A stretch of DNA of 64,000 bases, from positions 2,350,882 through 2,414,881 of the forward strand of contig QANY01008720.1 of assembly GCA_003255025.1 (NCBI GenBank), read 5' to 3'. The notes under the pieces are model-generated. The model saw only the letters and a list, made by a program, of their open reading frames with translations, made no database searches and had not been told where the DNA came from. This document shows positions 1-11,739 of this stretch, one piece after another. This DNA is from Datisca glomerata. Taxonomy: Eukaryota; Streptophyta; Magnoliopsida; Cucurbitales; Datiscaceae. A program made the position numbers and the translations under genes. Position 1 is the first letter of the stretch; the number at the start of each line of letters is the position of its first letter.

Positions 1-856
1 CCGGTCCCGATTAAATAACCGGACCAGCCCGTTTTCTCTCCCTTTAAAGTGATTTAATTCTCAAAAATGTTGATGGGGAGAGTTGAACCATGGAGAGTAA
101 TAGAGGAAATGTAGGGATTACCACTTTGCTATATGGAAGTCATGTTATTTTTTCATTATTATTTTATTCTATTACTTTAAAATTTCAATAGAAAAACGTG
201 TAATAATAAGTAAAATAATTATTTTATTTATTAAATTCATAAACCAGTGATATTCATATTCACGTAAAATCTAAAAATATTAAGTAACTAATAACTAATT
301 TATAATTAATGTTCATTAACACAACAAAAAATATTAGAAATATTAATTAAACTGATATTTTTAAAGTTTTATTGAATTCAATTTTTTATTGAATAAAATA
401 TTCATTTAAATGAAAAATATTATTTTTTATTTAGTTAAATACGTTTATCTCAAAATATATTATTTGAAGTTTTGATAAAATGTATTAAAAGATAATAAGA
501 ATATATTTTAAATAATATATTAATAAAGGTTGTCATGGTCTATTTGTAAAGAGTGTGATTTATAAGAGAGAGATCAAATGTTCAAACTTTATTACACACA
601 TAATTGTTCAATTTTTTAGATAAAAGAGTAGATTCATGGGCCAAGCTGGTTCAGGCCAGTTGACCCTCACGGGCCAGTCCAGGCTGAGCCTAGCATCTGG
701 GCTGGGCTATAGGCCTTAAAGACAAGGACCATGATGGCCTGGGTCTGGCCCGCAGGCCTTAACCGACCTGGTACTATCCAATAATGGGCCGGGCCAGATT
801 ATAACGAGTCGGTTCATCTGGTTTCGCGGGCCGAACCAGACCACCTTCCACCTCTA
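1..856. mobile_element. hAT-like transposon end (partial)
   Basis: The stretch from about 636 to 856 is dense in GGCC, GGGCCGG and CCGG motifs and much richer in G+C than its surroundings. Such blocks are typical of the subterminal regions of many plant hAT elements. Its right edge, read on the minus strand, begins TTAGAGGTGG, close to the usual hAT terminal repeat TAGAGGTG. A similar GGCC-rich texture flanks the complete hAT at 51920-58210. The window starts inside the element (CCGG-rich from base 1), so the other end and the 8-bp target duplication cannot be checked. No transposase frame is visible. Family assignment is inference. Confidence 0.42.
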
Positions 857-1224
857 AAGACTGTAGGTTTCGTTGACATGTCAACCTTCTCCCACTTACT
901 ATTTTGGGATTATGTGTTTGCATTTTAACTAATTGATTAATACCAAATTATTTACTAGTTAAAATAATAACCCTATGAATATTTAATAATTAGTTATGTT
1001 AATCTCATTAGTCTAAGTTCATTTAACCTTTTTAAAGCGTCTAAGTCATGATTAGGTGAGCTTAGATTAACTAATTAAGTATATTCATCAAGCTTTAATA
1101 AAACTTTTTTACTAAGTAGGTAACCTAAAGGTTACTATATCCCTTATTGTGATGTGATTATCAAACTTTAACTAATTAAAACCTAGCAGTTTACATGCAA
1201 ATGATTTCATAAAACAATACATAT
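857..1224. other. AT-rich, no gene seen
   Basis: No coding region recognised. A perfect palindrome, GTTGACATGTCAAC, lies near 874-887 in a context (TAGGTT...TTGACATGTCAACC) that recurs at about 38850-38880, just upstream of the reverse-strand copia gag. The stretch may therefore be a decayed copia leader. Confidence 0.4.
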
Positions 1225-1835
1225 AAACATATTAGGTAATCCTAATAAATCATGTTTCTACAGATGAGATGCATAATTAAATAAAACAGTGTAGAATTTT
1301 CATGTTTGGCATCTGATCGGCTAGTGCATGGACATGTTATCAAACATAATAATTAAAATAATTATTTATCAATTAAATAAAATAATAATGGACCGAGTGA
1401 TTATTGGATATTTCTAAATTACAACCCTTGAAATAAAGAAATAAAATTACAAAGCGGACTTCAATAATACATATTTCCCAAATATTGCTTTCTCCTCCCG
1501 ATGTTCATCTTCATAATCTTCAAGTTTTGAACAAATATCTATTTAATTAAAAAAAACATTATTTCTTAATTAAAATTATTTTCTATAATTATCATTTTAA
1601 AATAGTTTATTTTGACTTAATCAAATAAACATTTTATTTTATTTGGTCAAACTTGGGTCAAACTCAATCAACCTATTAATTTCTAATTTTTATAAAATTA
1701 AAAATAAAAAATTTATTTCTAATTTTTGTAAAATTAAAAGTTAATTTTAAAATTACATTAATTTTAAAATTTAAAAAGATAATTGATTGATTGAGGGTTA
1801 CCATCAAACCCTATGGTGATAGGGTTGGTTGGTAT
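1225..1835 (+). repeat. LTR-like repeat, copy A
   Basis: This AT-rich segment matches 41858-42430 over about 600 bp with substitutions and small indels; both begin near CCTAATAAATCATGTTT and run into a related leader. Here the end is followed by TGGTATCAGAG at 1830-1840, the classic copia primer-binding start, so the segment is probably the 3' part of an LTR. The left boundary and the TG terminus were not found. Both copies are non-coding. Confidence 0.5.
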
Positions 1836-1840
1836 CAGAG
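1830..1840 (+). promoter_or_regulatory. Candidate primer-binding site (initiator Met tRNA)
   Basis: TGGTATCAGAG is the standard start of the plant copia primer-binding site, complementary to the 3' end of initiator methionine tRNA. It lies directly after LTR-like copy A. The following 150 bases (repeated GAACAGTAAATTT motifs) resemble, in reverse orientation, the leader of the copia element at 55078-55581, so the neighbourhood is probably chimeric or rearranged. Confidence 0.5.
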
Positions 1841-1998
1841 TTTGTACGAAACTTCCCTAAAAGCGACAACAGTTGCCACCGACGACAAGACTTTCCTCTC
1901 GCCGCCCCATCATCGTGGGCCACCAAAACAGTATTTTCCAATGTGAACAGTAAATTTTCATCATGAACAGTAATTTTCATGAATAGTAAATTGCATAT

Positions 1999-2334
1999 CT
2001 AAATGTCTTGACGACTCTGATCCCTAAACATTTCGGTGATGTTAAACATCATATCGGCGGCGGTTTTCATGTTCTGATGTTATCGTTGTAACACATTACT
2101 AACAGAAGTTAAGATGTAACATCTGGCGATCTCATTAGAACGCGGCCAAGAAGCACAAGCATCATTTTCATCTTGAGTCGATTCAGCAATAGGCTCAATG
2201 TGACAAAGGGTGGTGAGCATGAATTTGTGCTTTTCTACCTTCAGCAGGATATCAAGATTACATTTCTAATCCACGTAATTTTCACCAGTAAGTTTGTTGG
2301 CTTTTAAGATACTTGAGAGTGGGGATAGCGACAT
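1999..2334 (-). pseudogene. Ty1/copia gag remnant
   Basis: Read on the minus strand from an ATG at 2334, the translation shows the N-terminal gag pattern of plant copia elements. There is a segment like ILKANKLTGENYVD followed by a stop where Trp is expected, then ARCYILTSVSNVLQ, then a second stop, then TAADMMFNITEMFRDQ. These are the conserved blocks of the UBN2-type gag (the 'KLTGENYxxW', 'ARCYIL' and 'EMFGxQ' motifs). Only about 110 codons remain before a stop near 1999; zinc knuckle and pol are missing. It follows the minus-strand LTR at 2460-4545 in the correct order (LTR, leader, gag), so it is the 5' part of that element. Non-functional. Confidence 0.8.
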
Positions 2335-2459
2335 GACTATCGAAAAGAATATATAATACAGTGTAAATAAATACTCAATCATTTAGGAAAGTATGATGCA
2401 TGATGTAAATACTTAAATATTTAAAAATCCAATAAAAGTATTTCTTCCATGAAGTTACG

Positions 2460-4545
2460 ATCAACAAAAATAGCTTGCGCGTGCGCGGCAGAAGCGTGTG
2501 GCGCGTGGAGATTTTAAAAATTAAATTTTTAACAAAAATCAAATCTTTTAATAAAATAAAATAGCGCAACTCTACGATAACTAAAAAAACTTTTTATTGA
2601 AAACTCTTTTCAATCAGTCAAGATCCATTATATATTTATATATTAAATTAACAACATACAAGTTTAGGAATCATATACCTCTTGTAGTCTAAATCAAGCG
2701 TCATCGTGAAACCGGTATATTCTATGTTCCCACGAAATCGTTCCAACGATCAGCAGACTCCGAGATGCATACCAAGATCTTCCAAGTCAATCCTCAATGC
2801 ATTAAGACGTGTGTGGGCACGTAGAATATAACGAAGATATTTTTTTATCTCCAGATGTACTCAACACATGAGATCTAGAGATTTTACTGAGGATGACTTT
2901 TGTAAGACGATTTCTAAAAGAACGTGATGATGATTCTTTTAGAGATTTTGACTAACTCTTAATTGTAGAAAAAGCCCTCCTTGAGAATTGTGTTCTTCTA
3001 TCAACTTTTGATCGATGAACGAATTCTCTTCTTCAACTAATTGATTGAATTCATTGAACTCATTCATTATCTTAGGCCATCAGAATAATATCTGTATATT
3101 TTTCTTGATAATGGCGTACAAGATATTTTAGGATAATTGAAATAATATTTCATTATAAAATTACCAATAACAGTGGGACTCGATGTTATTGTGCACAACT
3201 GCAATGCCCTATGGCACTGCAGTGTGCCGTGAGGCAGCACAAGTGCCTCAAGGCACCATTGTAGTGCCACGTGGCACTCCAGTTTTGCACACCTACTATT
3301 GTAGTGCCACATGGTACTACAGTAGCCTATGTCAATCTCTGATACCCAATCAGTGATTGACACATGGCAATTATTGTGCTTTAAATATTTATTTTAATCA
3401 AATTAAGTATCTACATACTTCTTAATTCAAAATTAACATATCTCATTATCTTTATCAACTAAATTATCTGTTTTTTCATAAATAACAGATTTAGTTTATC
3501 CAAATAATTATCTAATAATAATTTAATTATGTAATTTCATAAATTAGATATTTTGTCTCACTTATCGATAATAAAAAAGGATTGACAATTATTTATATAT
3601 ATTAATTTTGATTAATGAAACTCTTTAATTAAATAACTGATTTATTAATTCAATTATTACTCCACTATAAATATGAAATTGCACTCTTAGAGATTAAATA
3701 TTATATTTATAAAGTATTCTTATATAGTCCACTGATATAATCATTTCACGTAGTTCTGCCCTCCAATTACTGGTTCATAAATTAGAACTGATCAAAATTA
3801 TAATTTTACCCTTCTAATTATCTTTTAATCATTGAGTACTATTAATCCAATAGTGAATGACTAATTTTCAATCTTATTATAATTTGAGCTCAATAACTAT
3901 TCAGTTCTAGAATTAACACTTAAAGGAACCAATATATTATCTGTTACGAAAACTTGGATTCCAAATCTTGTAAGCTCATGTTCCCAGTCATCCATATCAC
4001 TGAATCTCCAAAACAAAAGTCACTAGCATGTTTCTCAAACAAACTTTAATGAGTGAATCAAAACATCCGGTAGACATGCATAGGAGTTCATGACTACTCA
4101 GGATTCATGTTGATCTACATATGATCATCAAGTTGATGTGTATTAAATCTTTATGATGAATGACATGTTGATAAAGATACTAATTCACATCGGTCCAGTC
4201 ATATATAATCTCATTATATAAAGCACATTCACTAAGATGTCTATCCACGTCAATGATCCGGATCTTGATCACATTCATTTATAATGCTTAGTGAACCGTA
4301 CTAGCAACCATTCATTAAAGATTCCATACGTTAATATGTTGCTGACAATTTTATTCATTATCTATTATCTTAATCATCTTGTACTAATACAAGATCATAG
4401 TCTCATTAATATATATGAAATTTTCAGATATTTATATAAATTATTCAACAATAATTTAGAAGAATAATTATAAGAAAAATGTAATACTTATTAAAGTTCA
4501 TATCAAAATGTCAATACACATGGTTTGAGTACATAACCGCCAACA
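2460..4545 (-). mobile_element. Ty1/copia LTR, about 2.1 kb, reverse strand
   Basis: On the minus strand the LTR starts TGTTGGCGGTTATG at 4545 and ends near 2460 in a GC-rich stretch with CCGCGCACGCGC, the same start and end as the LTR pair at 52871-55077 and 55582-57637. Corresponding internal landmarks include a cluster of CCACGTGG-type palindromes at 3170-3310 (perfect GTGCCACGTGGCAC at 3264-3277). A gag remnant follows at 2334-1999. No partner LTR was found in the window, so the element is truncated. The LTR is unusually long for copia. Ends are approximate by 10-20 bases. Confidence 0.75.
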
Positions 4546-5905
4546 AGGACACGAATTGAGTGTGGGCTCTAAAAACAACTAAAGAAAATTCTCCTCCTTT
4601 TACTGTAATTGTCAAAATTTTACATCTCCCTAGAGCCAATATTGTATTCAAATTCATCCATACAAATTGATATTCACCAATCGATTAATTAATTTCTTTT
4701 ATTTACTATTTATCCAATAATTAGAAAATAACGATTGATTAATTTGAACATTAATTTTTTCTATTCACTATTTTAGTGACGATACCCATCACATATGAGT
4801 TCAGGAAGTATACCTTGGTCCAAATAACGTTTTTAGTCTAACTAGTGTTGTTTCTCATTCTTGTTCTTATGAGCTACTCTTGAGACCGAATGAACCCACA
4901 TGAATAAAGCTATAGGATTCAAATACTCAGAAAATTTATCTCCATAAATTCCTGACCTATTTAATCTTGACATCGTGCGACTCCATTATAGATCTGATGC
5001 CGAATCAACTCTCGATTCATGGGCACCACATTTTTTATTTGTGCAAATAAACATTATTTATTTCCCGGTCCACGGAATATTTTGGTATGTTACCCTTCAT
5101 GAATATTAGTAACAAGAGCGGGATATAAAATTACTATTTTACCCTCTAGTTATTATTTCTTTAACTTCTTTATTGATTATGAATCAGAAAAACATAACAG
5201 TGAATTGTCTCGCACAGTTCATCATGCCTTACTCAATGATTCATTTAATCGAGTATCATGCCAGGTTTATTTATTCACACACCCATCAATAAAGTACAAG
5301 GTGATATTATTTCATTTTACAATCCCGCCACGAATTATATGTATGAGAATCACGTAACTCAAACATAGTTGAATCACGATCCCGACAGCTGATGTATTGT
5401 CTAACAATTCAAACTCACTCATTTGGCGTATCAAAGACCGCAAATTTCATATTCATCTCACGATTAAGTTAATCAAGAAAATACCCTTAATGTGTAAACA
5501 ATTAGATTTAAAGCTAGATAAATGTCTTTGCTCCAAACTAATTTATAATTAGTCTATTCAACATATTTCGTAACATGTCTAGGTCAACCGTTAGAGTCTC
5601 CACTCCCATGCCTAAGAACGGCATCCTTTGGTTCATCCTAACAGTCGTAACCAGACTCGATTGCCCAGTCGATCTTAAGACTGCAAAAAACATTTTGAAC
5701 TATTTTAGAAAAATTTGTCTGGAAGACCCCTCAGTCTTTACTCTTTTTATGTTGACAATAGTTCCAGGACTTAAGTAAATTATAAACACGCTTTAATTAA
5801 TAAAAAAATCATTCATTCAAGAAATTTAGTAATACAAAATATCTTAGAAATAACTAAATAGTCATAAATAATCATTACACCCTACTTTATGGCATAATTC
5901 AAACA
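4546..5905. other. Unrecognised repeat-like DNA, no gene
   Basis: No supported coding sequence; the small open frame at 5575-5778 shows no known domain and lacks a coding context. The first bases after the copia LTR (GAGTGTGGGCTC, about 4558) match the start of the LTR-like sequence at 59929, so a fragment of that LTR family may be present. The remainder looks like decayed LTR or leader sequence. Confidence 0.4.
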
Positions 5906-5921
5906 GCCAGATGTTTTAAAA

Positions 5922-7104
5922 ATGAATAAAAGTGATGAGTTAAAATGGAAAAGGAAAGGGAAAGCCAAAGAAAGCGACAATGGTCATGAGTTCCAAGGAG
6001 ATATGTATGGCGGCCAAGTGATAAACCTAGACATAATAAAGGGTACAGAGAAAGAAAGATTTGTGTCTAAAGAGAAAGTATGTGAATTTTTAAAGCTCAT
6101 CCAGCAAAGTGAATATAAGGTGATAGAACAACTCAAATGCTTACGTGCTTGCATATCCTTACAATCACTTTTCTTAATTCTGAGCCACATCGCCAAGCAT
6201 TATTGAAGGTTCTGAATCAAGCATATGTCTATCATGACATTGCGGTGGAGAAGTTGGTGGAATTGTGAAAAATATTACTACGACAAATTTTATCACACCA
6301 CAGATGATGATATCCATGCCGATGGTACTGGGCACACCAGAGCTCTACAAAAGTATCGATTGATAATGTTCATCTCTAAATGTAAAGCCAAGATATACAC
6401 TAGCAAAGCTCCCTATGGACAAGACACATATATGGTTGAACATGATGATAGTAAGAGCATTCGATGATACCCGAAGAGAAGTAATCGAGGACATTGAGAT
6501 ACCAATTTGAATCAGCCATGCCTATTTGATATTGTTTTTCAAATGAAGGACATAACTCCAGTACAGTTTTATTTTGGGTCAACCGTGAATTCACTCTGTT
6601 GGGGTGGTATCATCTTCCTTACATCAGAAAATGAAATTTATAGTGGATCATAAACTCATTTGTATATATGCGGAAGAAGACTTACTGGTATCCAAGTCGG
6701 TCGCCATGCCATATGTTGATGCAACAGAAGAAGCATTGGGGTGCTCATTTTGATCTTTCAAAATTACGAACACTAAGTTTGTTGCTGATGGGAAACTCGT
6801 GCCAAGCTGATTAAAAGCATCTCAGATGGTGGCAAAACTGATGATAAAAAAGGGATACAAGCCAGGAAAAGGACTCGGGAGTGAGCATCAATGTACAAAT
6901 AAGTTAATTGAAAGTGAGAAGAATGAACAAAAGTTTGGGCTTGGATATATATTGACCAAGGCTGAAAGAGGGAGAGTGGAAGCTCAAAAGAAAGAAAAGA
7001 GAATTGCTAGCCTCGAAAATAAGGATATGGAAATGGCAATTATACCTCATATTTCTAAATCCTACAGAAGTAGGGAATTTCATTCAAAGAACCGGCTAAA
7101 GTAG
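5922..7104 (+). pseudogene. Gypsy aspartic protease region and G-patch
   Basis: The first segment (5922-6206) carries a block like CEFLKLIQQSEYKVIEQL, which precedes the protease in plant Tat polyproteins. Next comes the protease-like region up to about 6760, with DIHADGTGHTRAL and VRAFDDTRREVIEDIEIP in two frames; the catalytic Asp-Ser/Thr-Gly is not intact where expected. A G-patch domain follows at 6826-7104 (KKGYKPGKGLG, glycine spacing as in G-patch), a known companion of protease in this lineage. At least three frame changes and several stops make it non-functional. Confidence 0.78.
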
Positions 7105-7603
7105 AGTAGTACGACTTTGAAGATGATATAGCTCAACTCTCAATATCTGCAATCTTGGGAAAATCATTAAGTGCAAGCACAAAAGACATGTTTTCTCAAT
7201 GTGATTCAGATCATGAGCCTAACAATTAGGATGTCACTGCACTGCCAGTGCTTCTTAGGGATTTTTAAGAGTAATGTGTTAATGCCAAATTTTTAATGAT
7301 TTTGTCCAATATCTTAGGAATTTTCGTTGTTATAGGCCTACATTTTCATCTGTTTCATGCCATTTCTTTGAATGAAAGCCTAAAAAATTGTTTCATTTCC
7401 TTCTGTTTATAATAAATAAGATTCCAGTTCTTTTTTTCTTCCTCCCTCTATCTACTTTTTCTCTTTTTCTGAAATGTTGTTCATACTCATGCATTTTTTT
7501 TTATTTTTTTTCTTGCCTTTCTTTCATCCAATAATCTAATTCAGGTTAAATAACGGTGATTTTTAAAACAATAGTATAAGCAATAACTTCTACAATCTCA
7601 TTC

Positions 7604-8640
7604 TTAGCGTAGTATCAGATGAAAGTTATGAAGATAATTTTGAACTATCTCCAGAAATGTTAAGAATGGTAGAAGAGGACGATAAAATAACTCAACTTTA
7701 TCAAGAGTTAACAGATGTGATAAAATTGGGATGGATGGAGAGACGAAAGAAGTCCAAATTGACAATTCTATGACAAGCGAAAGCCACCGACAATTAATTG
7801 ACTTACTCAAGGAATATATGGACGTCTTTGCATGTTCTTTCCAAGATATCTCAGGTCTAAACACTGATATCGTGATCCATCATTTGACACTTATTCCCGA
7901 AAGTAAACCAGTGTGACAAATGTTACGGAAAATGAAACTAGACATGCTGGTACAGATCAAATAAGAAGTTAAAAAGTAACTAGATGCGGATTTTCTGGAA
8001 GTAGAAAAATACCCTGAATGGGTTACTAACATAGTACAAGTACCGAAGAAAAATGGGAAAGTAAGAATGTGCGTCGATTATTGAAACTTAAATCGGGCAA
8101 GCCCCAAGGATAATTTTTCATTACCCCACATTGATGTCTTAGTAGATAACACTGCAGGACATTCAACCTTCTCCTTCATGGATGGTTTTTCAGGGTATAA
8201 CCAAATCAACATGGCTCCCGAAGACCATAAAAAGTCCACTTTTATAAATTTATGGGGTACATTTTGTTACAAGACTATGTCATTTAGTCTAAAGAATGTA
8301 GGGGTGACTTACCAACAGGAAATGGTAATATTGTTTCATGATATGATGCATAAAGAAATTGAAGTGTATGTTGATGATATGATCGCAAAATCACATCAAA
8401 AGGAAGATTACTTTCACTCTACGAAAACTATTTGAACGGTTGAGAAAGTTTCAGTTAAAGCTTAACCCGATAAAGTGTACATTCGCAGCATCTTTAAGGA
8501 AACTACTTTGCTTTGTCGTGAGCAAAGAAGGAATAAAAGTTGACCCTGATAAGGTTCGAGCCATCATTGATATGCCACCACCTCGAACTCAAAAAGAAGT
8601 TAAAAGTTTCTAAGAGAGATTAAATTACATAGACTCGTTC
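7604..8640 (+). pseudogene. Gypsy reverse transcriptase
   Basis: A linker with LIDLLKEYMDVFACSFQDI (7731-7916) leads into the RT. Blocks visible in order are EWVTNIVQVPKKNGKVRMCV (stop just after, where Arg is usual), ASPKDNFSLPHIDVLVDNTA, FSFMDGFSGYNQINMAPEDH, TFINLWGTFCYKTM and the catalytic VYVDDMIAKS at about 8365-8395. The polymerase aspartates are therefore preserved, but the frame is closed by stops near 7916, 8084 and 8435 and shifts after 8400. It belongs to the Tat-type element. Confidence 0.85.
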
Positions 8641-8759
8641 ATCTCACAGCTAACTGCGACTTGTGAACCTATCTAAAATTCTCTGTAAAAGTTATATAGA
8701 ATGATGGAATGATGATCGCCAAATGCTTTTGAGAAGATCAAGCAATACTTGTAAAATCT

Positions 8760-9690
8760 GCCTATACTTGTTCCTTTTAACTCCAGGGTATGCAATCATT
8801 TGTATCTTATAGTAACAAAAAATCTATGGGTTACGTACTTGATCAGCATGATGCCTCTGGAAGGAAAGAACAAGCAATATACTATTTAAGTAAAAGGTTC
8901 ACAAATTATAAGGCTAGTTATTCAATGTTGGAGAAAACATGTTATGCAATAGCATGAGTTGCTCATCGGCTTAGACAGTACATATTATATCACACCACTT
9001 GGTTAATTTTAAAGATGGACCTAATCAAGTATATATTTGAAAAGCCAACACTTTCTGGGCGGATTGTTAAATGGCAAATGTTACTCACGGAATATGATAT
9101 TGTCTATGTCACGAGGAAGACAATGAAAGGAAGTGTACTTGCTGATTATCTGACAGATCAACCAGTGCAAGATTATGAGGCTATAAAATTTGATTTTCTT
9201 GATGAAAATGTCTCATTCATATTAAAAAAATGAAGAAGAATCTATGGATTCAGAATTGTGGAAGATGTTATTTGATAACGTATCTAATGATGTAGGACAT
9301 GGAATTGGGGAAATTCACAATTCTCTTAAAGGAAAGTTTTTTACATTCATGGTAAAACTATGTTTTATTTGTACAAACAATGTGGCAGAATATGAAGCAT
9401 GTTCCATAGAAATTCAAACAGCTTGTGATATGAAGATAAGGAAACTTTGAGGGTACGGAGATTTGTTATTGGTGATACGACAACTAAATGGGGAATGGGA
9501 AGCTAGAGACTCTAAGTTGGTACCTTATAACAAACATGTAATCAAGTTAAGTGAAAATTTTGAAGAGATCTCATTTGACCATATACCTAGAGAGAATTAT
9601 CAAATCGCATATGTATTCGTAACTCTAGCATCCATGCTTCCTGTAGACTTCAAGGAGGAAGTTCAACCCATAAAAATTGAGAAACGACTC
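8760..9690 (+). pseudogene. Gypsy dual RNase H region
   Basis: The first RNase H shows GYVLDQHDASGRKEQAIYYL and SMLEKTCYAIA, then the connection segment FEKPTLSGRIVKWQMLL and VLADYLTDQP (9015-9233). A second, archaeal-type RNase H starts at 9244 with WKMLFDNVSNDVGHGIG, continues with NNVAEYEACSIEIQTA and LVIRQLNGEWEARD, and ends near FDHIPRENYQIAYVFVTLAS. The leading catalytic Asp sits in LFDN. Stops after 9233 and 9450 break the frame. Two tandem RNase H domains define Tat/Ogre elements. Confidence 0.82.
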
Positions 9691-9695
9691 ACTGT

Positions 9696-10883
9696 ATGAG
9701 CATTGAAGAAGAGTTAGACGCAAGACCATGGTATTACAACATCAAGAAATATATAAAGAATGGGGAATATCCATCTAAAGCTTCTGAGAATGATAAACAC
9801 ACTATCAGAAGGTTATCTACAGGTTTCCCTTTTAATGGTAAAATATTCTACAAAAGAAACCACGATATGGTGCTTTAAGATGTGTTGATGCAAGGGAATC
9901 AAATCAAATCATAGAGGAAGTCCATGAAGAATCTGACTGCCTCAAGTACGCCAAGAGATGTCATAAATGTCAAATTTATGCAGATAAAATTCACGTACCA
10001 GCATCCCATTTACATATCATGGTTGCACTTTGGTTGTTCTCTATGTGGGGTATGGACGTTATTGGGCCTATCACACCAAAGGCCTATATTGAGCATCGTT
10101 TCATTTTGGTCTGTATAGGTTACTTTACCAAATTGATAGAGGCGAGTTCTTATTCGAGCGTAACCAAAAGTGTGATTGTTAAGTTCATTAAAAATTAGAT
10201 AGTTTGTCGATATGGTATACCTGAAAGAATCATAACAGATAACATGACAAATTTAAACAAGAAGATGATGAAAGAATTATGTGAGCAGTTCAAAATTAAG
10301 CAGCACAATTCATCTCCTTATCATCCCAAAATGAACAGAGCAGTGGAAGCAGTAAAAAAGAACATAGAGAAGATGACGGAGATTCGTAAGGACTGGCATG
10401 AGATGCTCCCTTTCACACTGCATGGGTATCGCACATCAGTCTGCACATCAACTAGGGCAACGCCATACTCTTTGGTATACATCATGGAAACGGTCCTTCC
10501 AATCGAGGTTAAAATTCCCTCTCATAGTCTTAATGGAGGCAAAATTAGAAGAAGCAGAGTGGGTACAAACATGATATGAACAATTGAATTTCATGGAGGA
10601 AAAAAGATTGACTACATTATGTAGAGGGCAATTATATCAAAGAAAAATTATGCAAGTATATGACAAAAAGTTGCATCCCCGATGTTTTCAAGAATGAGAT
10701 TTGGTGTTAAAAAGATACTCTCATATAAAAAAGATTATCGTGGAAAATGGACCCCAAATTATGAAAAGATCTTTCGTAGTCAATAATGCCTTCTTGGGAG
10801 GAGTTCTCATTCTAACAAACATGGATGAAGATGATTTATCGCATGCAGTTAATTCTGATGCAGTCAATGAGTACTTCGTTTGA
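9696..10883 (+). pseudogene. Gypsy integrase
   Basis: The zinc-binding N-terminus is partly readable (CLKYAKRCHKCQIYADKIHV). The core shows MDVIGPI (first Asp), IITDN (second Asp) and AVEAVKKNIEKM (Glu), giving the DDE triad, followed by LPFTLHGYRTSV and TRATPYSLVY. The C-terminal block ILTNMDEDDLSHAVNSDAVN ends with a stop at 10883, the normal end of such polyproteins. Stops and two frame changes inactivate it. Confidence 0.83.
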
Positions 10884-11732
10884 CCACTCAAAGTATGGGA
10901 AGAGCGAAGTTGGGCAAAAGAATGTTTTCAAAAATAGCTATCTCGAATACTGGAGAAGTTCTTATTCCATAATTTTTTTAATCCTTGTTTGTAAACATTG
11001 TTCAGCATCAATGAAGAACCCTTTTTTAGTTGACAAACACGTATACTTCATCTTCCCATTATTTCCATTATTTCTTATTCCGCTTGATTACAACGCAAAT
11101 AACAATATCATCAATTACTCCTAAAATAATTCAGAAGCATAAGCTTGGTTAGGTGAAAGCTAATTGATTGGAAAAAATAAGAAAGAAGGGAAGGTAAGAA
11201 ATTGAGAAGGGTAGTCTGAGTGTGAGATAAAATCTGAAAAATCATCATAAGGAAAATCACTACGCGCACAACGAAAGCTAAACGTAATTGGGGGTTTACA
11301 CAATTAGAAGTGCATAAAAGAAATGAAATATGGAGAAACTACTCATTTGTCTTCACCATCGACATGGGGCTGAATACTGAGGCATAAAATAAGGATGCAT
11401 CATTTTTTTTGAAAAGTATGCTCGATATCTCATTGCGAGTCCATGATCCCAAGCCAAATGATTGATTTTTGAAGGATGGTGGATATAGTAGCATTAGTCA
11501 ACTTCCAAAATCATCAAATAATTTTCTATTTGATTTTCACAAAAGCATGCATGCATTGAAAATCACTATTTTACATTATATTCAAGAATTACAATGCATA
11601 GACATGCATGACACTGCTTGTTTTGATACAATTCAAGTGCATGAATCATTTAAGGATATTCTTCCAAAATCCACACATGACTTTTCAACATTTAGAGCAT
11701 GCATTAATCCAGCTCTAGCTACCATATGAAAC
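10884..11732 (+). other. Probable 3' UTR of the Tat element
   Basis: No recognised domain. The open frames at 10825-11124 and 11469-11729 have ordinary AT-rich composition and no family resemblance. Position between the integrase stop and a tandem array fits the long 3' UTR of Tat elements. Confidence 0.45.
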
Positions 11733-11739
11733 TTGTATA

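Noticed and set aside
528..625. tRNA-like sequence suggesting a SINE (TGGTCTATTTGTAAAG, then ATGTTCAAACTTT)
   Set aside because: Boxes A and B are only loosely matched, no poly-A tail or target duplication was found, and the AT-rich context makes chance likely.
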